From Rhizobium sp. BG4 (GTDB taxonomy: Bacteria > Pseudomonadota > Alphaproteobacteria > Rhizobiales > Rhizobiaceae), in NCBI RefSeq assembly GCF_016864575.1, contig NZ_CP044126.1, forward strand, positions 248,001 to 312,000: 64,000 nucleotides of DNA, written 5' to 3'. A model generated the notes under the pieces. It ran no database searches. It worked only from the letters and a program-made list of their open reading frames with translations, and had not been told where the DNA came from. The translations under genes and the position numbers were made by a program. Positions 53,999-63,472 of this stretch are shown piece after piece. How positions within the stretch are numbered: the stretch's first letter is position 1; every line of letters begins with the position of its first letter.

Positions 53999-55210
53999 AT
54001 GCGAAAGAGCTTCATTGCATCCGTTGCATTTCTTCTGGCAAGCAGCACGGCCGTCTTCGCGCAGAGCGCGACGGTTTCCGACGGCAAGGTCAAGATCGGC
54101 ATCCTGAACGATCAGTCCGGCGTCTATGCGGACTTCGGCGGCAAATCGTCGGTCGAGGCCGCCAAGATGGCGGTCGAGGATTTCGGCGGCAAGGTTCTCG
54201 ACATGCCGATCGAGATCGTCGATGCCGACCACCAGAACAAGCCCGACGTCGCATCGAACATTGCCCGCCAGTGGTACGACACCGAGCAGGTGGATGCGAT
54301 CATGGAGCTGACGACATCCTCGGTGGCGCTCGCCGTGCAGGCCGTCGCCAAGGAAAAGAAGAAGATCGATATCGTCACCGGTGCTGCGACCACCGACCTC
54401 ACCGGCAAGGCCTGCAGCCCCTACGGTTTTCATTGGGCCTATGACACGCATGCTCTCGCAGTCGGCACCGGCGGTGCGCTCGTCAAGCAGGGCGGCGACA
54501 GCTGGTTCTTCCTGACGGCCGACTATGCCTTCGGCTATTCGCTGGAGCAGCAGACCGGCGATTTCGTCAAGGCGAATGGCGGCACGATCGTCGGTTCGGT
54601 GCGCCACCCGCTTTCGAGCCAGGATTTCTCGTCCTTCCTGCTGCAGGCGCAGTCTTCGGGCGCCAAGGTCATCGGCCTTGCCAATGCCGGCCTCGATACC
54701 GCAAACGCCATCAAACAGGCGGCCGAGTTCGGCATCGTCCAGGGCGGCCAGCGCCTTGCGGCTCTGCTCTTCACCCTCGCCGAAGTCCACGGCCTTGGCC
54801 TCGAAGCAGCGCAGGGCCTGACGCTGACCGAAGGCTATTACTGGAACCTCGACGACAAGAGCCGCGAATTCGGCAAGAAGTTCTTCGACCGCACCGGCAA
54901 GATGCCGAACATGATCCATACCGGCACCTATTCGGCCGTGCTGCAATATCTGAAGGCCGTGCAGAAGGCCGGCACCGACGAGACGGAAGCGGTCGCCAAG
55001 CAGCTGCATGAAATGCCCGTTGACGACGTCTTCGGCCGCGGCGGCACAGTCGGCGCCAACGGCCGCATGATCCACGACATGTATCTCCTGCAGGTCAAGA
55101 AGCCTGACGAGAGCAAGGAGCCGTGGGACTACTTCAACGTGCTCGCCACCATTCCCGGCAAGGAAGCCTATATCGATCCCGCCAAGAGCGGCTGTGATCT
55201 GGTGAAGTGA
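53999..55210 (+). CDS. Branched-chain-amino-acid-type ABC transporter substrate-binding protein
   Basis: Periplasmic Leu/Ile/Val-type (LivK family, COG0683) receptor, 403 aa. Signal peptide MRKSFIASVAFLLASSTAVFA, mature start QSATVSDGKVKIGILNDQSGVYADFGGKSSVEAAKMAVEDFGG. Family stretches include VDAIMELTTSSVALAVQAVAKEKKKI and DSWFFLTADYAFGYSLEQQ. These receptors bind many acids, amides and aromatic compounds besides amino acids. Strong ribosome site GGGAGGAGAG. It is first of a seven-gene operon ending in two dehydrogenases, which suggests a catabolic substrate. Confidence 0.9.
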   Translation: MRKSFIASVAFLLASSTAVFAQSATVSDGKVKIGILNDQSGVYADFGGKSSVEAAKMAVEDFGGKVLDMPIEIVDADHQNKPDVASNIARQWYDTEQVDAIMELTTSSVALAVQAVAKEKKKIDIVTGAATTDLTGKACSPYGFHWAYDTHALAVGTGGALVKQGGDSWFFLTADYAFGYSLEQQTGDFVKANGGTIVGSVRHPLSSQDFSSFLLQAQSSGAKVIGLANAGLDTANAIKQAAEFGIVQGGQRLAALLFTLAEVHGLGLEAAQGLTLTEGYYWNLDDKSREFGKKFFDRTGKMPNMIHTGTYSAVLQYLKAVQKAGTDETEAVAKQLHEMPVDDVFGRGGTVGANGRMIHDMYLLQVKKPDESKEPWDYFNVLATIPGKEAYIDPAKSGCDLVK

Positions 55211-55213
55211 TCC

Positions 55214-55996
55214 ATGGCGGTTTCCGCACCAGTGACTGACACGAAGCCGCGGGTGGTTCTTTCCGCCCGCGGCCTGAGACGGGATTTCGGCGGCTTCACT
55301 GCGGTGAAGAATGTCGATCTCGATATCCATGATGCCAGCGTCCATGCGCTGATCGGCCCGAACGGGGCGGGCAAGACGACCGTCTTCAACCTGCTCACCA
55401 AGTTCCTGCAGCCGACGGCGGGTACGATCACGCTGATGGGCACCGATATCACCAAGACGCCGCCCGACCGGGTGGCGCGCATGGGGCTCGTGCGGTCCTT
55501 CCAGATTTCAGCGGTCTTTCCGCATCTTTCCGTGCTCGACAATGTGCGGGTCGCGCTGCAGCGGCCGAACAATCTGTCGACGCAGTTCTGGCGGCCGCTC
55601 TCGGCCCTCGATCAGCTGACCGGACGGGCCGAGCAGCTCTTGGCGAGCGTCGGCCTCTCCAAGGAGCGCGATGCGATCGCCGCCGATCTTTCCTATGGCC
55701 GCAAGCGCGTGCTGGAGATCGCCACGACGCTGGCGCTCGATCCCAAGGTGCTGCTGCTCGACGAGCCGATGGCCGGCATGGGGCAGGAGGATGTCAGCGT
55801 CGTTTCCGCCATCATCCGCGACGTCGCCCGCGATCGCGCCGTGCTGATGGTCGAGCACAATCTCTCCGTGGTCGCCAATATCTGCCAGCACGTCACCGTG
55901 CTGCAGCGGGGCGAGATCCTGGCCGAGGGCGATTACGCAACGGTCAGCCAGGATCCGCGTGTGCGCCAGGCCTATATGGGCTCGGAGGAGGGCTGA
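55214..55996 (+). CDS. ABC transporter ATP-binding protein, LivG type
   Basis: ATPase of the branched-chain-type importer, 260 aa. Walker A LIGPNGAGKTTVFNLL, Q-loop VRSFQISAVFPHLSV, a signature variant LSYGRKRVLEIATTLA instead of LSGGQ, and Walker B VLLLDEPMAGMGQED. Both LSYG and MAGM are common in LivG proteins. It starts 3 nt after the receptor stop and overlaps the LivF-type gene by 1 nt. Confidence 0.9.
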   Translation: MAVSAPVTDTKPRVVLSARGLRRDFGGFTAVKNVDLDIHDASVHALIGPNGAGKTTVFNLLTKFLQPTAGTITLMGTDITKTPPDRVARMGLVRSFQISAVFPHLSVLDNVRVALQRPNNLSTQFWRPLSALDQLTGRAEQLLASVGLSKERDAIAADLSYGRKRVLEIATTLALDPKVLLLDEPMAGMGQEDVSVVSAIIRDVARDRAVLMVEHNLSVVANICQHVTVLQRGEILAEGDYATVSQDPRVRQAYMGSEEG

Positions 55997-56697
55997 TGGC
56001 GGCACTGCTCGAAATTCAGGGGCTGAACGCCTGGTATGGCGAAAGCCACATCCTTCATGGCATCGACATGACCGTCGGCGAGGGCGAGACGATCACCATC
56101 CTCGGCCGCAACGGCGTCGGCAAGACGACGACGCTGCGGACGATCACCGGCATCGTGCGCGCCCGAAAGGGAAAGATCAGCTTCGCCGGGACCGACATGA
56201 TGCAGGTGCCGCTGCACAAGACGGCGCATAAGGGGATCGGCTTCGTTCCCGAGGAACGCGGCATCTTCTCGACACTGACGGTCTCGGAAAATCTGCTGCT
56301 GCCGCCCGTCGTTGCCGAAGGCGGGATGACTGTTGACGAGATCTACGAGCTCTTCCCGAACCTCTACGAGCGGCGGGCAAGCTCCGGCACCAAGCTTTCC
56401 GGCGGCGAACAGCAGATGCTGGCGATCGCCCGCGTGCTGCGCACCGGCGTGAAGATGCTGCTGCTCGATGAGCCGACGGAAGGATTGGCGCCCGTCATCG
56501 TCCAGCGCATCGGCGAGGTGCTGAAGACGCTGAAGCAACGCGGCATGACGATCCTGCTCGTCGAGCAGAACTTCCGCTTCGCCAGCCGCATCGCCGACCG
56601 CTTCTATCTGATGGATCATGGGCAGGTGGTCTCCGAATTCCCGGTCGGCGAACTGCCGCAGCGGATGGATACACTGCACAAGGTTTTGGGGGTTTAG
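55996..56697 (+). CDS. ABC transporter ATP-binding protein, LivF type
   Basis: Second ATPase of the importer, 233 aa. Walker A ILGRNGVGKTTTLRTI, signature KLSGGEQQMLAIARVL, Walker B MLLLDEPTEGLAPVIV and H-loop-like LLVEQNF. The ATG overlaps the preceding stop. Between this gene and the next permease gene lies a 187-bp gap holding a palindromic repeat. Confidence 0.92.
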   Translation: MAALLEIQGLNAWYGESHILHGIDMTVGEGETITILGRNGVGKTTTLRTITGIVRARKGKISFAGTDMMQVPLHKTAHKGIGFVPEERGIFSTLTVSENLLLPPVVAEGGMTVDEIYELFPNLYERRASSGTKLSGGEQQMLAIARVLRTGVKMLLLDEPTEGLAPVIVQRIGEVLKTLKQRGMTILLVEQNFRFASRIADRFYLMDHGQVVSEFPVGELPQRMDTLHKVLGV

Positions 56698-56720
56698 GTT
56701 ATGGTTGCGTTCCTGATCAA

Positions 56721-56851
56721 GACCCCTCCCCAACCCCTCCCCATCAGGGGGAGGGGCTTACTTTGCCTCACCGCTGAGATTAGATTGAGTCGAGCGTGTG
56801 CCACACGTCTTCTCCCCCTTGTGGGGGAGATGGCCGGCAGGCCAGAGAGGG
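56721..56851. repeat. Rhizobial palindromic repeat (RIME-like), copy 3, inside an ABC operon
   Basis: Palindromes CCCCTCCCC-ATCA-GGGGGAGGGG, TCTCCCCC-TTGT-GGGGGAGA and TGGCCGGCAGGCCA occur in order. The module order differs from copies 1 and 2 but the building blocks are alike. It fills the gap between the LivF- and LivH-type genes; no coding frame is credible there. Confidence 0.8.
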
Positions 56852-56884
56852 CATTTCATCCCGCAGGAATGAGGAGATCGCCCC

Positions 56885-57772
56885 ATGACCATGATCTTCG
56901 GCATCCCCCTACAGGCATTTCTCGGCCAGCTGCTGATCGGCCTGATCAACGGCTCCTTCTACGCTCTCCTGAGCCTCGGCCTCGCCATCATTTTCGGCCT
57001 GTTGCGCGTCATCAACTTTGCCCATGGCGCGCAATATATGCTCGGCGCCTTCGTCGCCTATCTCATGCTTGCCTATGGCGGTATCGGCTATTGGCCGGCG
57101 CTGATCCTGGCGCCTGTCGTCGTCGGTTTGTTCGGCGCCGTCATCGAGCGGTTGTTCCTGCGGCGGCTCTATGATCTCGATCCGCTCTATGGCCTGCTCT
57201 TCACCTTCGGCATGGCGCTGGCGATCGAGGGGACGTTTCGCTATCTCTACGGCTCCTCCGGCCAGCCCTATGCGACGCCCGCAGCACTCGCCGGCGGCAC
57301 CAATCTCGGCTTCATGTTCCTGCCGATCTATCGCGGCTGGGTGGTCATCGTCTCGCTGGTGATCTGCATCGGCACTTGGCTGCTGATCGAGAAGACCAAG
57401 CTCGGCGCCTATCTGCGTGCCGCCACCGAAAACACGACGCTGGTGCAGGTCTTCGGCGTCAACGTTCCGCTGCTGCTGACGCTGACCTACGCGCTCGGCG
57501 CCGGTCTTGCGGCCTTCGCGGGCGTCTTGGCGGCGCCGATCTATCAGGTCTCGCCGCTGATGGGATCGAACATCATCATCGTCGTCTTTGCCGTCGTGGT
57601 CGTCGGCGGCATGGGCTCGATCATGGGGGCGATCGTCACGGGCTACGTGCTCGGCATTGCCGAGGGCCTCACCAAGGTGTTCTATCCTGAGGCGTCGAAC
57701 ATCGTGATCTTCGTGATCATGGCGATCGTGCTTCTCATCCGGCCTGCGGGCCTCTTTGGCCGGGATGCGTGA
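56885..57772 (+). CDS. ABC transporter permease, LivH type
   Basis: Membrane subunit, 295 aa, about eight helices. Family motifs are GLINGSFYALLSLGLAIIFGLLRVINFAHGAQYMLGAF near the N-terminus and VVVGGMGSIMGAIVTGYVLGIAEGL near the C-terminus. GAGGAG precedes the ATG. It ends 1 nt before the ATG of the LivM-type gene. Confidence 0.92.
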   Translation: MTMIFGIPLQAFLGQLLIGLINGSFYALLSLGLAIIFGLLRVINFAHGAQYMLGAFVAYLMLAYGGIGYWPALILAPVVVGLFGAVIERLFLRRLYDLDPLYGLLFTFGMALAIEGTFRYLYGSSGQPYATPAALAGGTNLGFMFLPIYRGWVVIVSLVICIGTWLLIEKTKLGAYLRAATENTTLVQVFGVNVPLLLTLTYALGAGLAAFAGVLAAPIYQVSPLMGSNIIIVVFAVVVVGGMGSIMGAIVTGYVLGIAEGLTKVFYPEASNIVIFVIMAIVLLIRPAGLFGRDA

Positions 57773-57773
57773 C

Positions 57774-58763
57774 ATGACTGACATCACCGAAACCATCCGC
57801 ACGGAAAAGAGCCGGACCGCACTATCGGTTCAGGCCGGGTTCCTAGTCATCGGCCTGCTGCTTCTGCTACTCGCGCCGTTCTTCTTCTATCCGATCTTCC
57901 TGATGAAGCTCCTGTGCTTCGCGCTCTTTGCCTGTGCCTTCAACCTGCTGCTCGGCTATACCGGGCTGCTCTCCTTCGGCCACGCGACCTTCTTCGGCGG
58001 CGCGGCCTATTTCACCGCCTATACGGTGAAGGAATGGGGCCTGCCGCCGGAGCTCGGCATTCTCGTCGGCGTCGCGGGCGCGGCGTTCCTCGGGCTGATC
58101 ATGGGCTATATCGCGATCCGCCGGCAGGGCATCTATTTCGCAATGATCACGCTGGCGCTTTCGCAGATGTTCTTCTTCTTCTGCCTGCAGGCGGAGTTCA
58201 CCGAGGGCGAGGACGGCATCCAGTCCGTGCCGCGCGGCCATCTTCTCGGCTTCATCGACCTGAACGACTCCACGAACATGTATTTCTTCGTCCTCGCCGT
58301 CTTCATCATCGGTCTCCTCATCATCTGGCGCTTCATCAACTCGCCCTTCGGCATGATCCTGAAATCGATCCGCGAAAACGAGCAGCGAGCGGTATCGCTC
58401 GGCTATTCCGTCGCTCGCTACAAGCTCGGCGCCTTCGTCATGTCGGCGGCGCTTGCCGGGCTTGCGGGGGCGGTCAAATCGCTGGTCTTCCAGTTCGCGA
58501 CGCTGACCGATGTCGCTTGGCAGATGTCGGGCGAAGTGATCCTGATGACGCTGCTCGGCGGCATCGGCACGCTGATCGGGCCGATCTTCGGGGCCGGGCT
58601 CGTGGTGACGCTGCAGAACTATCTCGCGACCTCGGAATTTCCTGTGACGATCATCACCGGCGTCGTCTTCATGGTCTGCGTGCTGATTTTTCGGCGTGGT
58701 ATCATCGGCGAGTTCTACGCGTCGCGGATCGGCCGCAGGCTGGGCTTTGTCTATCGCCGCTGA
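57774..58763 (+). CDS. ABC transporter permease, LivM type
   Basis: Second membrane subunit, 329 aa from the ATG at 57774 (MTDITETIRT). Motifs are CAFNLLLGYTGLLSFGHATFFGGAAYFTAY, IRRQGIYFAMITLALSQMFFF, and SIRENEQRAVSLGYSVARYKLGAFVMSAALAGLAGAVKSLVF with the EAA-like loop. The in-frame codons from 57756 overlap the LivH end and are unlikely to be used. Confidence 0.9.
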   Translation: MTDITETIRTEKSRTALSVQAGFLVIGLLLLLLAPFFFYPIFLMKLLCFALFACAFNLLLGYTGLLSFGHATFFGGAAYFTAYTVKEWGLPPELGILVGVAGAAFLGLIMGYIAIRRQGIYFAMITLALSQMFFFFCLQAEFTEGEDGIQSVPRGHLLGFIDLNDSTNMYFFVLAVFIIGLLIIWRFINSPFGMILKSIRENEQRAVSLGYSVARYKLGAFVMSAALAGLAGAVKSLVFQFATLTDVAWQMSGEVILMTLLGGIGTLIGPIFGAGLVVTLQNYLATSEFPVTIITGVVFMVCVLIFRRGIIGEFYASRIGRRLGFVYRR

Positions 58764-58779
58764 GCGGCCGGTGCTGAAG

Positions 58780-60375
58780 ATGGATCGCTACGACTATATC
58801 ATCATCGGCGCCGGCAGCGCGGGCTGCGTGCTGGCCAACCGGCTGTCTGAGGACCGCAACAATCGCGTCCTGCTGTTGGAGGCCGGTGGCAACGACAACT
58901 ACCACTGGATCCACATTCCGGTCGGCTATCTCTACTGCATCAACAACCCGCGCACCGACTGGTGCTTCACGACGGCGCCCGAGGACGGGCTGAATGGCCG
59001 GGCGCTCAACTATCCGCGCGGTAAGGTGCTCGGCGGCTGCTCGTCGATCAACGGCATGATCTATATGCGCGGCCAGGCCCGCGACTACGATCTTTGGCGG
59101 CAGATGGGATGCCCGGGCTGGAGCTGGGACGACGTGCTGCCCTTCTTCCGCAAGTCGGAGGATCACTATCGCGGCAAGGACGAGATGCACGGCGCCGGCG
59201 GCGAATGGCGGGTCGAGAAGGCGCGGGTCAAATGGGCGGTTCTCGATGCCTTCCAGCAGGCCGCGAAGGAAGCAGGCATTCCCGTCACCGAGGATTTCAA
59301 TCGCGGAACGAACGAAGGCTCCGGCTATTTCGACGTCAACCAGCGCTCCGGCATCCGCTGGAATGCCACCAAGGCTTTTCTCCGCCCGGCGATGAAGCGC
59401 GGCAATCTCAAGGTCATGACCAAAGCGCAGGTGCGCCGGCTGCTGATCGAAGAGGGCGTGGTCACCGGCGTAGAGTTCCAGCATGGCGGCACGGCCAGGC
59501 AGGCCTATGCCTCGAAGGAAACGATCCTTTCGGCCGGATCGATCGGTACGCCACATATACTGGAACTGTCGGGCATCGGCCGGGGCGACGTGTTGCAGAA
59601 TGCAGGCATCGACGTTGTCAGCGAAGTGAGGGGCGTCGGCGAGAACCTGCAGGATCACCTGCAGCTGCGGCTGGCCTACAAGGTAACCGGCGTTCCGACG
59701 CTGAACGAGAAGGCGACGAAGCTGATCGGCAAGGCGGCGATCGGGCTCGAATATTTGGTGCGCCGCTCCGGCCCGATGGCGATGGCACCGAGCCAGCTCG
59801 GCATCTTCACCCGCTCGGGACCGGACAAGGAGACGCCCGATCTGCAATATCATGTGCAGCCGGTCTCGCTCGACAAGTTCGGCGATCCCGTCCACGCCTT
59901 CCCGGCGATCACGGCGAGCGTCTGCAATCTGCGGCCCGAGAGCCGCGGTTCGGTGCACCTGTCGAGCCCGGATTTCGCCATGCAGCCGACGATCGCGCCA
60001 AAATACCTCTCGACGGAACGCGATCGCGACATAGCTGTCAGATCGATAAAGCTGACGCGGCGGATCGTGGCACAGCCTTCTTTCGCTCGCTTCCACCCGG
60101 AAGAGTTCAAGCCCGGCCCGTCCTACCGGAGCGATGAGGAACTGGCGCAGGCGGCGGGCGATATCGGCACGACGATCTTCCACCCCGTCGGCACCTGCCG
60201 GATGGGTGGCGATCGCGAGAGCGTCGTCGATCCGCGACTGAAGATGCGGGCGCTCGGGCGGCTCCGGATCGCCGATGCCTCGATCATGCCGTCGATCACC
60301 TCGGGAAACACCAATTCGCCTGTGATCATGATCGCCGAAAAGGCGGCGGCCATGATCCTCGAAGACAACAGATAG
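58780..60375 (+). CDS. GMC-family flavin oxidoreductase (choline-dehydrogenase-like)
   Basis: FAD-dependent alcohol dehydrogenase of the glucose-methanol-choline family, 531 aa. The FAD motif is YIIIGAGSAGCVLANRLSEDRNNRVLLLEAGG; GMC signature 1 is PRGKVLGGCSSINGMIYMRG; signature 2 is SAGSIGTPHILELSGIG. The catalytic His lies in IFHPVGTCRMG, and the second active-site position in ITSGNTNSPVIMIAEKAA is Asn rather than His, as in choline dehydrogenases. It starts 16 nt after the permease stop, so the importer probably supplies an alcohol substrate. It is not necessarily choline; betB and betC are absent. Confidence 0.87.
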   Translation: MDRYDYIIIGAGSAGCVLANRLSEDRNNRVLLLEAGGNDNYHWIHIPVGYLYCINNPRTDWCFTTAPEDGLNGRALNYPRGKVLGGCSSINGMIYMRGQARDYDLWRQMGCPGWSWDDVLPFFRKSEDHYRGKDEMHGAGGEWRVEKARVKWAVLDAFQQAAKEAGIPVTEDFNRGTNEGSGYFDVNQRSGIRWNATKAFLRPAMKRGNLKVMTKAQVRRLLIEEGVVTGVEFQHGGTARQAYASKETILSAGSIGTPHILELSGIGRGDVLQNAGIDVVSEVRGVGENLQDHLQLRLAYKVTGVPTLNEKATKLIGKAAIGLEYLVRRSGPMAMAPSQLGIFTRSGPDKETPDLQYHVQPVSLDKFGDPVHAFPAITASVCNLRPESRGSVHLSSPDFAMQPTIAPKYLSTERDRDIAVRSIKLTRRIVAQPSFARFHPEEFKPGPSYRSDEELAQAAGDIGTTIFHPVGTCRMGGDRESVVDPRLKMRALGRLRIADASIMPSITSGNTNSPVIMIAEKAAAMILEDNR

Positions 60376-60384
60376 GAGACACCA

Positions 60385-61266
60385 ATGGCACGGATCGCGT
60401 TCATCGGCCTCGGTAATATGGGCGGCCCGATGGCTGCCAATCTCGTCAAGGCCGGCCATCAGGTGACCGGCTTCGACCTCGCGGCAACGGTGCTGAAGGC
60501 GGCGGAAGAGAGCGGCGTGAAGCCTGCCAGCCATGCCAGCCAGGCCGTCAAGGATGCCGAGATCATCGTCACCATGCTGCCGCAGGGCAAGCATGTGCTG
60601 ACCGCCTGGGCCGATATCCTGCAATCGGCGGCACAGGGTTCGCTGGTCATCGACTGCTCGACCATCGATGTCGAGAGTTCGCGCAAGGCGCATGATCTTG
60701 CGAAGGCAGCCGGCTGCCTGTCGCTCGATGCGCCGGTCTCCGGCGGCACCGGCGGAGCGACGGCGGGGACGCTGACGTTTATGGCAGGCGGATCAGATGA
60801 GAGCTTCGCCAAGGCAAAACCGATCCTTGAGGCGATGGGCAAAAAGATCGTCCATTGCGGCGAGGCGGGAGCCGGGCAGGCCGCCAAGATCTGCAACAAC
60901 ATGATCCTCGGCATTTCGATGATCGGCGTCTGCGAGGCCTTCGTGCTTGCCGAAAAGCTCGGTCTCTCGCATCAGGCGCTGTTCGATGTCGCATCGACGT
61001 CATCGGGCCAGTGCTGGTCGATCAATACCTATTGCCCGGTTCCGGGGCCGGTGCCGACATCGCCCGCCAACAACGAGTACAAGCCGGGCTTTGCCGCCGC
61101 TCTGATGCTCAAGGACCTGCGGCTGTCGCAGGAGGCAGCGCTCTCGAGCGGGGCATCGACACCGCTCGGCGCCGAGGCAGCGCAGCTTTATGCCTTGTTT
61201 GAAAAGCTCGGCAATGGCGGAAAGGACTTTTCCGCCATCATCGAGATGTTCCGCAACAGGGACTGA
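60385..61266 (+). CDS. 3-hydroxyisobutyrate dehydrogenase-like protein
   Basis: NAD(P)-dependent beta-hydroxyacid dehydrogenase, 293 aa. N-terminal Rossmann motif IAFIGLGNMGGPMAANLVKAGH, substrate motif LDAPVSGGTGGATAGTLTFMAGG, and catalytic Lys in GAGQAAKICNNMILGISM. C-terminal FAAALMLKDLRLSQEAA is typical of MmsB. True MmsB acts in valine breakdown, but no mmsA or other valine genes are here, so another beta-hydroxy acid made by the GMC enzyme route is possible. It follows the GMC gene by 9 nt and its stop abuts the stop of the convergent hydratase gene. Confidence 0.88.
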   Translation: MARIAFIGLGNMGGPMAANLVKAGHQVTGFDLAATVLKAAEESGVKPASHASQAVKDAEIIVTMLPQGKHVLTAWADILQSAAQGSLVIDCSTIDVESSRKAHDLAKAAGCLSLDAPVSGGTGGATAGTLTFMAGGSDESFAKAKPILEAMGKKIVHCGEAGAGQAAKICNNMILGISMIGVCEAFVLAEKLGLSHQALFDVASTSSGQCWSINTYCPVPGPVPTSPANNEYKPGFAAALMLKDLRLSQEAALSSGASTPLGAEAAQLYALFEKLGNGGKDFSAIIEMFRNRD

Positions 61267-62025
61267 TTACTGCGTCAGCGACAGGTGCATCCTGGCATCG
61301 CCGAGTGTCGTGTCGAGCTCGCCGCCCGAGGCAAGCTCGATCGCGCCGCAGAGCGAACCGGTGGTGATGACTGCGCCGGAACGCAGCGAGCTGTCCGGCC
61401 GGAACGTATCGTTGGCATAATCGACCAGCCAGGTGAGCACATCGACCTTCACATGCTGGGCCGTCGCATCATAGATCGGCTGGCCGTTCAGCGTCACCTT
61501 CAGCGGCGTGCCGGTGCAGGTATCGAGGATCGATCGCGGCAGCACCGGACCGAGCACGTAGCCGAGATTGGCAAGGCGGTCTGCGAGGAAGAGCAGCGGA
61601 GAAATCTTGTTGCCCTCGGCGACCGCCGTCCACGACAGCTCGACACCGAGATAGGCATCGGCAACGGCATCGGCGATCTCGGCGCGGGTGTATTTGCCGC
61701 CGCTGCGGATCGGCAGATCCTTGCCGAGGCGCACCGCGATCTCCGCTTCGTACTTCATGCCCGCGACCCAGGGGAGCTTCGCGCCCGATACGGCTTCGAC
61801 ATAGGGATGCAGCGGCGCCGTTACCGGCTGATTGTCCGCCGGCATCGCGACCTTCCAGGCATTGCTGCGAATGCCTTCCTCGGCCGAAAGAAAATTCTGC
61901 GCATCCATGGCCTGGCGATGGTCGCCGGGCAGCGGGAACTCCGCGGTGGAGGCCTGCTTGCCGGCGTTGCGAAGGCTGCGAAGCTTGGCCGCAAGGGCGC
62001 GCGGATCAAAGGCTGAATCTGTCAT
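61267..62025 (-). CDS. 2-keto-4-pentenoate hydratase-like protein (FAH superfamily)
   Basis: A 252-aa member of the MhpD/FAH superfamily, with PYVEAVSGAKLPWVAGMKYEAEIAVRLGKDLP (metal-binding Glu region), YLGVELSWTAVAEGNK and a C-terminal TWLVDYANDTFRPDSSLRSGAVITTGSLCG. Such enzymes add water to 2-keto-4-pentenoate-type acids or cleave fumarylpyruvate-type acids. The ATG has GGAGG upstream. It stands alone between the plus-strand operon and the rhamnose operon; a link to the convergent operon is not proven. Confidence 0.78.
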   Translation of the reverse strand: MTDSAFDPRALAAKLRSLRNAGKQASTAEFPLPGDHRQAMDAQNFLSAEEGIRSNAWKVAMPADNQPVTAPLHPYVEAVSGAKLPWVAGMKYEAEIAVRLGKDLPIRSGGKYTRAEIADAVADAYLGVELSWTAVAEGNKISPLLFLADRLANLGYVLGPVLPRSILDTCTGTPLKVTLNGQPIYDATAQHVKVDVLTWLVDYANDTFRPDSSLRSGAVITTGSLCGAIELASGGELDTTLGDARMHLSLTQ

Positions 62026-62104
62026 GGTATTTCCTCCACCTGATGTGTGCGCGCAAACTAAACGCCTGAGATAGATGGGGTAAAGCGCGCCCTTGGAAAG
62101 ACTG

Positions 62105-63472
62105 TTATTCCGTCAGCGCATACCAGGCGGTGCGATAAACCGCGAGCCCGGCGATATCGGACGGCGCGAAACGCGTTTCCTTGGTCGGCGCCGGCTTGAC
62201 GCCCGTCAGCAGCGAAGCGCCCTGACTGGTGCCGGTCGAGCCGGGAAGTGCGATGACTACGCGCTGCGTCAATGCTGCCACGAGCTTGAGATAAAGACCG
62301 TTCGTCGAGAACGGTCCCTCGACGATCACGGGCCCTTTTGCGCCGATCAGATCGAGGCAGGCTTGGCTCATCAGCGCGAGATAGAGACACGCGGCCGCGT
62401 TGCGCTCGGCAGGGCTCGCCGCATCGGCATTGATCCATTGCCTTTCGCGACCAGGGAAGGGACCGGAACCTGGCGCGACATTGGGAAGCAGCATGATCTT
62501 GCCGGAGACGACGGATGGCAGGGCAGCGATCGCGTCTTCCTCGGAAACCTTGCCGATCTCGGCCGAAAGTATCTCGAACTCACGCCCGCCCATGAAGCGG
62601 GAGGAGGGGACGGCGCGGCCATACGCATCGACATTGGCCAGCGCATCGCGCTTTGCATCGAGATGTTCCAGATCACCACCGACGCCGAAATTGACCACCC
62701 AGGTGCCGGTCGAGACGACGGCGAAGGGCGCTTCGCGGGCGACCAGATGCGGCAGCAGCGAGGCGTTGGAATCGTGGATGCCGCAATAGACCGGGACGGA
62801 GATACCGATCTCCTCGGCAATCTCCGGCAGCAGCAGGCCGAGCGCATCGAAGGCCGAGCGGATCGGCGCCATCAGATCGCGAATGCCGAGTGTATCGACA
62901 AGCGTCGAATATTGCCCGGTCTTCGGGTTCCACAGATCGGTATGGCAGCCGAGCGACGTCGCCTCGTTGGCGGCAACGCCGGTCAGCCGCGCTGCCCAAT
63001 ATTGCGGGTAGGTGACGATGGCGGCGACCTTTGCGAACTCCTCCGGAAAGGCCGTCTTCTGATAATGCAACTGCGCGCCGATATTCAGGCCCATCGTCTG
63101 GCGCGGCGAATAGGTCTCGGCGAAGGGCGGGCGGAGCGCGGTATAGGCGTCGCGGATTGCGGCGGGATATTCGTGTTCGTAGTCGAGCACCGGCATGGCC
63201 AGATTGCCACCGGCATCGAGAAGGGCCGCCGATGCACCATGGGTGGTGATCGAGATTGCCTCGAAACCCGGCTCCCTGGCGAAGCGCCGGAAGGCATCGA
63301 GCATGAAGGACCAGAGCGCTTCGACATCGTAATGCGGATAGACCCCGTCCTTCAGAACGGTATTCGCCATCTTGGCGGAGGCGATCTCGGCGCCGGTTTC
63401 GGCGTCGAGGACGACGACCTTGGCGTTGGTCTTGCCGATATCGAGAACGGCGATGCGGCGGTAGCTGCTCAT
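62105..63472 (-). CDS. rhaK: Rhamnulokinase-type FGGY kinase RhaK
   Basis: FGGY carbohydrate kinase, 455 aa, last gene of the rhamnose operon; in R. leguminosarum RhaK is required for rhamnose catabolism and also for activity of the rhamnose ABC transporter. The N-terminal motif is RIAVLDIGKTNAKVVVLDAETG; other stretches are ISITTHGASAALLD, PVYCGIHDSNASLLPHLV, VVSTGTWVVNFGVGG and IVEGPFSTNGLYLKLVAAL. It overlaps rhaU by 4 nt, matching the known order permease-rhaU-rhaK. Confidence 0.87.
   Translation of the reverse strand: MSSYRRIAVLDIGKTNAKVVVLDAETGAEIASAKMANTVLKDGVYPHYDVEALWSFMLDAFRRFAREPGFEAISITTHGASAALLDAGGNLAMPVLDYEHEYPAAIRDAYTALRPPFAETYSPRQTMGLNIGAQLHYQKTAFPEEFAKVAAIVTYPQYWAARLTGVAANEATSLGCHTDLWNPKTGQYSTLVDTLGIRDLMAPIRSAFDALGLLLPEIAEEIGISVPVYCGIHDSNASLLPHLVAREAPFAVVSTGTWVVNFGVGGDLEHLDAKRDALANVDAYGRAVPSSRFMGGREFEILSAEIGKVSEEDAIAALPSVVSGKIMLLPNVAPGSGPFPGRERQWINADAASPAERNAAACLYLALMSQACLDLIGAKGPVIVEGPFSTNGLYLKLVAALTQRVVIALPGSTGTSQGASLLTGVKPAPTKETRFAPSDIAGLAVYRTAWYALTE

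Noticed and set aside
58702..60693. A 663-codon open frame on the minus strand opposite the GMC oxidoreductase
   Set aside because: Mirror frame of a clear FAD enzyme; no recognisable domain and a biased Arg/His/Asp composition.
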